DNA from: Clostridia bacterium
GTDB lineage: Bacteria; Bacillota; Clostridia; Peptostreptococcales; Anaerovoracaceae
DNA: 6,611 nucleotides
Assembly: GCA_024682015.1 (NCBI GenBank)
Contig: JAIKZT010000283.1
Span: forward strand, 1 to 6,611
Reading direction: 5' to 3'
Shown: one piece after another, positions 5,620-6,611 of the stretch
How the letters are laid out: each line of letters starts with the position of its first letter
Numbering within the stretch: the stretch's first letter is position 1
The notes under the pieces: model-generated
Databases searched by the model: none
The model's input: the letters and a program-made list of their open reading frames with translations, nothing else
What the model was told of the DNA's origin: nothing
Made by a program: the position numbers and the translations under genes

Positions 5620-5637
5620 GGTTAGCGAAGGCTAACT
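5620..5637. promoter_or_regulatory. Operator-like palindrome, copy 2
   Basis: GGTTAGC-GAAG-GCTAACT, identical to copy 1 except for the last base, and offset by 34 bases, a little over three helical turns. The duplication with conserved loop bases suggests function. An ATG directly after it (5638) opens a 49-codon frame without a ribosome binding site, judged not to be a gene. Confidence 0.55.
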
Positions 5638-5641
5638 ATGA

Positions 5642-5668
5642 GCGACGGGGTTTTCTCCTTCCCCTCGC
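5642..5668 (+). other. Leader stem-loop 3 (upstream of DUF3793)
   Basis: GCGA-c-GGGG (5642-5650, with one bulged C) can pair with CCCCTCGC (5661-5668) around a pyrimidine-rich 10-base loop. It follows the second palindrome in the long leader and is not followed by a T-run, so it is not a terminator. Confidence 0.35.
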
Positions 5669-5701
5669 CTTCTGCAGGACGACTACAAAAGCACAGAAAA
5701 C

Positions 5702-5752
5702 AGACGCTTGCGCAGGCTGCGGCTATGGGGGCCGCAGCCGGGCAGGGCGTCT
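5702..5752 (+). other. Large leader stem-loop just before the DUF3793 ribosome binding site
   Basis: The inner stem GGCTGCGGC (5715-5723) with GCCGCAGCC (5731-5739) is a perfect 9-base pairing around TATGGGG. The outer stem AGACGC (5702-5707) with GCGTCT (5747-5752) is perfect, and partial pairing (TTGC with GCAG plus a bulge) joins them. It ends one base before the Shine-Dalgarno GGGGAGAGG (5754-5762). This position suits control of translation initiation, but no known riboswitch was recognised. Confidence 0.5.
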
Positions 5753-5765
5753 TGGGGAGAGGACC

Positions 5766-6347
5766 ATGTCGGACGAAACGCTGGTGATGCACTGCTCACC
5801 GACGCTGGCCGGGCTGAAGACGGCCAATATGTTTACAACGGAATGTGAAGACCGGGAATGCCTGGAGGGTCAGCTGCGGGAACTCAACCGCATGCTTGGT
5901 CCGAAGGGGCTTCGGATCATCCCGCTTCGGTATACGCAGGAGAAGGCGTTGCTGTATCTCTACCGGCCGAAACGGCTGCGGGAGGACCTGGAGAACGAAG
6001 AAGCCGGCAGCATCCTGAAGGGCCTGGGTTACCCCTGCGGCAGCGAGTCCCGGTGCCTGGCGATGCTCTGGGAGAAGCTGCGCAGCTGCGAGGACTTTCC
6101 CCACGAGATCGGGTTGTTTCTGGGCTATCCGGCCAGCGACGTGCGCGGATTCATCCGCGAAGGGGCATCCAAGGCGAAGTGCTCCGGCTACTGGCAGGTG
6201 TATGCGGATGAAGACGGCGCCCGCGAAACGTTCCGCAAGTACAGAAAGTGCACGCAGGTTTACTGCTCCAGGGTCAGGTGCGGCGCCGGGCTGGAAAAAC
6301 TGACGGTAGCCGATTATAAGCGTGAACCCTTTCCTCCGAAGGGCTGA
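5766..6347 (+). CDS. DUF3793 family protein
   Basis: Cytoplasmic protein of 193 residues, a usual length for the family, with no signal peptide or membrane segment. The biochemical function is unknown. Family-like features are the N-terminal H-C-S-P-T-L-A-G-L-K-x-A-N (9-21), a central R-P-K-R-L-x-x-D-L (67-75), EIGLFLGYPASDVRGFI (114-130), the G-Y-W-Q-V-Y segment (141-146), and the C-terminal Y-R-K-C (159-162). It is rich in Cys (positions 10, 27, 32, 91, 97, 108, 139, 162, 167, 172), which could allow metal or redox chemistry. ATG 5766 follows GGGGAGAGG at three bases. The gene is monocistronic, with its own strong promoter, a long structured leader with twin palindromes, and a terminator after it. 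In related genomes I recall DUF3793 genes near ferrous iron transport and flavodoxin genes; that link is from memory and no such neighbour is visible here. Confidence 0.88.
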   Translation: MSDETLVMHCSPTLAGLKTANMFTTECEDRECLEGQLRELNRMLGPKGLRIIPLRYTQEKALLYLYRPKRLREDLENEEAGSILKGLGYPCGSESRCLAMLWEKLRSCEDFPHEIGLFLGYPASDVRGFIREGASKAKCSGYWQVYADEDGARETFRKYRKCTQVYCSRVRCGAGLEKLTVADYKREPFPPKG

Positions 6348-6365
6348 AGATAACAGTTAGACCGT

Positions 6366-6391
6366 AAAAAAGACCCGCCTTTTCAGGAGGG
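6366..6391 (-). terminator. Intrinsic terminator for the Lrp-type gene, partly bidirectional
   Basis: On the minus strand, CCCTCCT (6391-6385), loop GAAA, AGGCGGG (6380-6374), with one internal mismatch, then TC and a six-T run (6371-6366). It begins about 20 bases past the stop of the regulator gene. On the plus strand the same stem is followed only by CCTTTGCTT, so it may also end the DUF3793 transcript, less efficiently. Confidence 0.8.
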
Positions 6392-6411
6392 CCTTTGCTT
6401 GTTCGCTTCTT

Positions 6412-6611
6412 TTAGTACTTCGTCGCGATGGGTGCAACGCTATGCTTGTTCTTGATCGTGGAGAGGATGACGTTCGTCTGCGTGTGCTTGATGCTGTTGA
6501 TGCTCTTGATGCGGTTCATGAGCGTCTCAAGCGTGGACGTGTTCTTCGTGGTGATCTTCAGCACGTAGTCGTATTCGCCCGTGATGTAGTGGCACTCGAG
6601 GATCTCGTCGT
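6412..6611 (-). CDS. Lrp/AsnC-family transcriptional regulator, C-terminal part (cut by window edge)
   Basis: The last 65 residues are visible, ending at TAA (6414-6412); the N-terminal helix-turn-helix lies beyond base 6611. The sequence follows the RAM (AsnC_trans_reg) ligand-binding and oligomerisation domain: V/I-L-E-C-H-Y-I-T-G-E-Y-D-Y-V-L-K-I at the start, where the G-x-Y-D-Y segment borders the effector pocket, then a helix (TLETLMNRIKSI), and KHTQTNVILSTIK, the standard last strand. Such proteins are multimeric DNA-binding regulators that respond to amino acids. The visible tail (NKHSVAPIATKY) is slightly longer than the domain. It converges on the DUF3793 gene with a shared terminator, so the two are separate units. 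Target genes cannot be inferred. The family assignment is firm. Confidence 0.9.
   Translation of the reverse strand, partial: DEILECHYITGEYDYVLKITTKNTSTLETLMNRIKSINSIKHTQTNVILSTIKNKHSVAPIATKY

Noticed and set aside
5537..5765. Known riboswitch (cobalamin, fluoride, SAM, Moco, NiCo) upstream of DUF3793
   Set aside because: None of the conserved core sequences I know for these classes could be found; the leader is reported as unassigned structure.
5638..5787. 49-codon frame starting right after the second palindrome and overlapping the DUF3793 start
   Set aside because: No ribosome binding site, low-complexity composition, and it covers leader hairpins; kept only as a remote leader-peptide possibility.
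1..6611. CRISPR array, insertion sequence with transposase, phage or toxin-antitoxin genes
   Set aside because: No regular repeat-spacer series, transposase motifs or phage-like genes are visible; the only mobile-like item is the short REP-like palindrome.

Overview
The window looks like a GC-rich chromosome segment of an anaerobic member of the Bacillota (Firmicutes), probably Clostridia-like. This is inferred from strong GGAGG-type ribosome binding sites, sigma-A-type promoters, a DUF3793 gene, a lipoprotein serpin, and a repeat containing the GGGGACGGTTCTTTGTCCC motif that I associate with Firmicutes genomes. The genus cannot be fixed from the sequence alone. The high third-position GC produces many long shadow reading frames, which are left out.

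Layout. At the left edge, on the minus strand, lies the N-terminal part of a secreted serpin lipoprotein (1-542, cut by the window edge). Upstream of it, also on the minus strand, is an SDR-family oxidoreductase of the FabG type (662-1381). The two are separated by a REP-like imperfect palindrome (598-663) that reaches into the oxidoreductase stop codon. A divergent intergenic region (1382-1480) carries a good promoter for the plus strand. Plus-strand genes follow: alanine racemase (1481-2617), a CLC-family anion transporter resembling the fluoride/proton antiporter branch (2629-3894), tRNA adenosine deaminase TadA (3923-4405), and a membrane-anchored Ig-like-domain protein (4405-5310) that overlaps tadA by one base.

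After these comes an RNA-rich stretch (5311-5765). It contains two GC-rich stem-loops of unknown role, a tRNA-Arg(CCU) gene with encoded CCA, and a textbook terminator. Next is a strong promoter followed by a leader of about 180 nt. The leader holds two copies of the hairpin palindrome GTTAGC-GAAG-GCTAAC and a large stem-loop directly before the ribosome binding site of a DUF3793 gene (5766-6347). A terminator shared with the opposite strand (6366-6391) separates this from the C-terminal part of an Lrp/AsnC-family regulator on the minus strand (6412-6611, cut by the window edge).

How the genes fit together. Most of the window is housekeeping: D-alanine for the cell wall, anion or fluoride export, and wobble inosine in tRNA-Arg(ACG). 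alr and the CLC gene probably share a transcript. tadA and the Ig-like protein form a second, translationally coupled pair whose promoter could yield a leaderless mRNA. The part that looks least described is the DUF3793 leader with its duplicated operator-like hairpins, which suggests metal-responsive (DtxR/IdeR-like) control or RNA-level control. That is an inference, not something the sequence proves.
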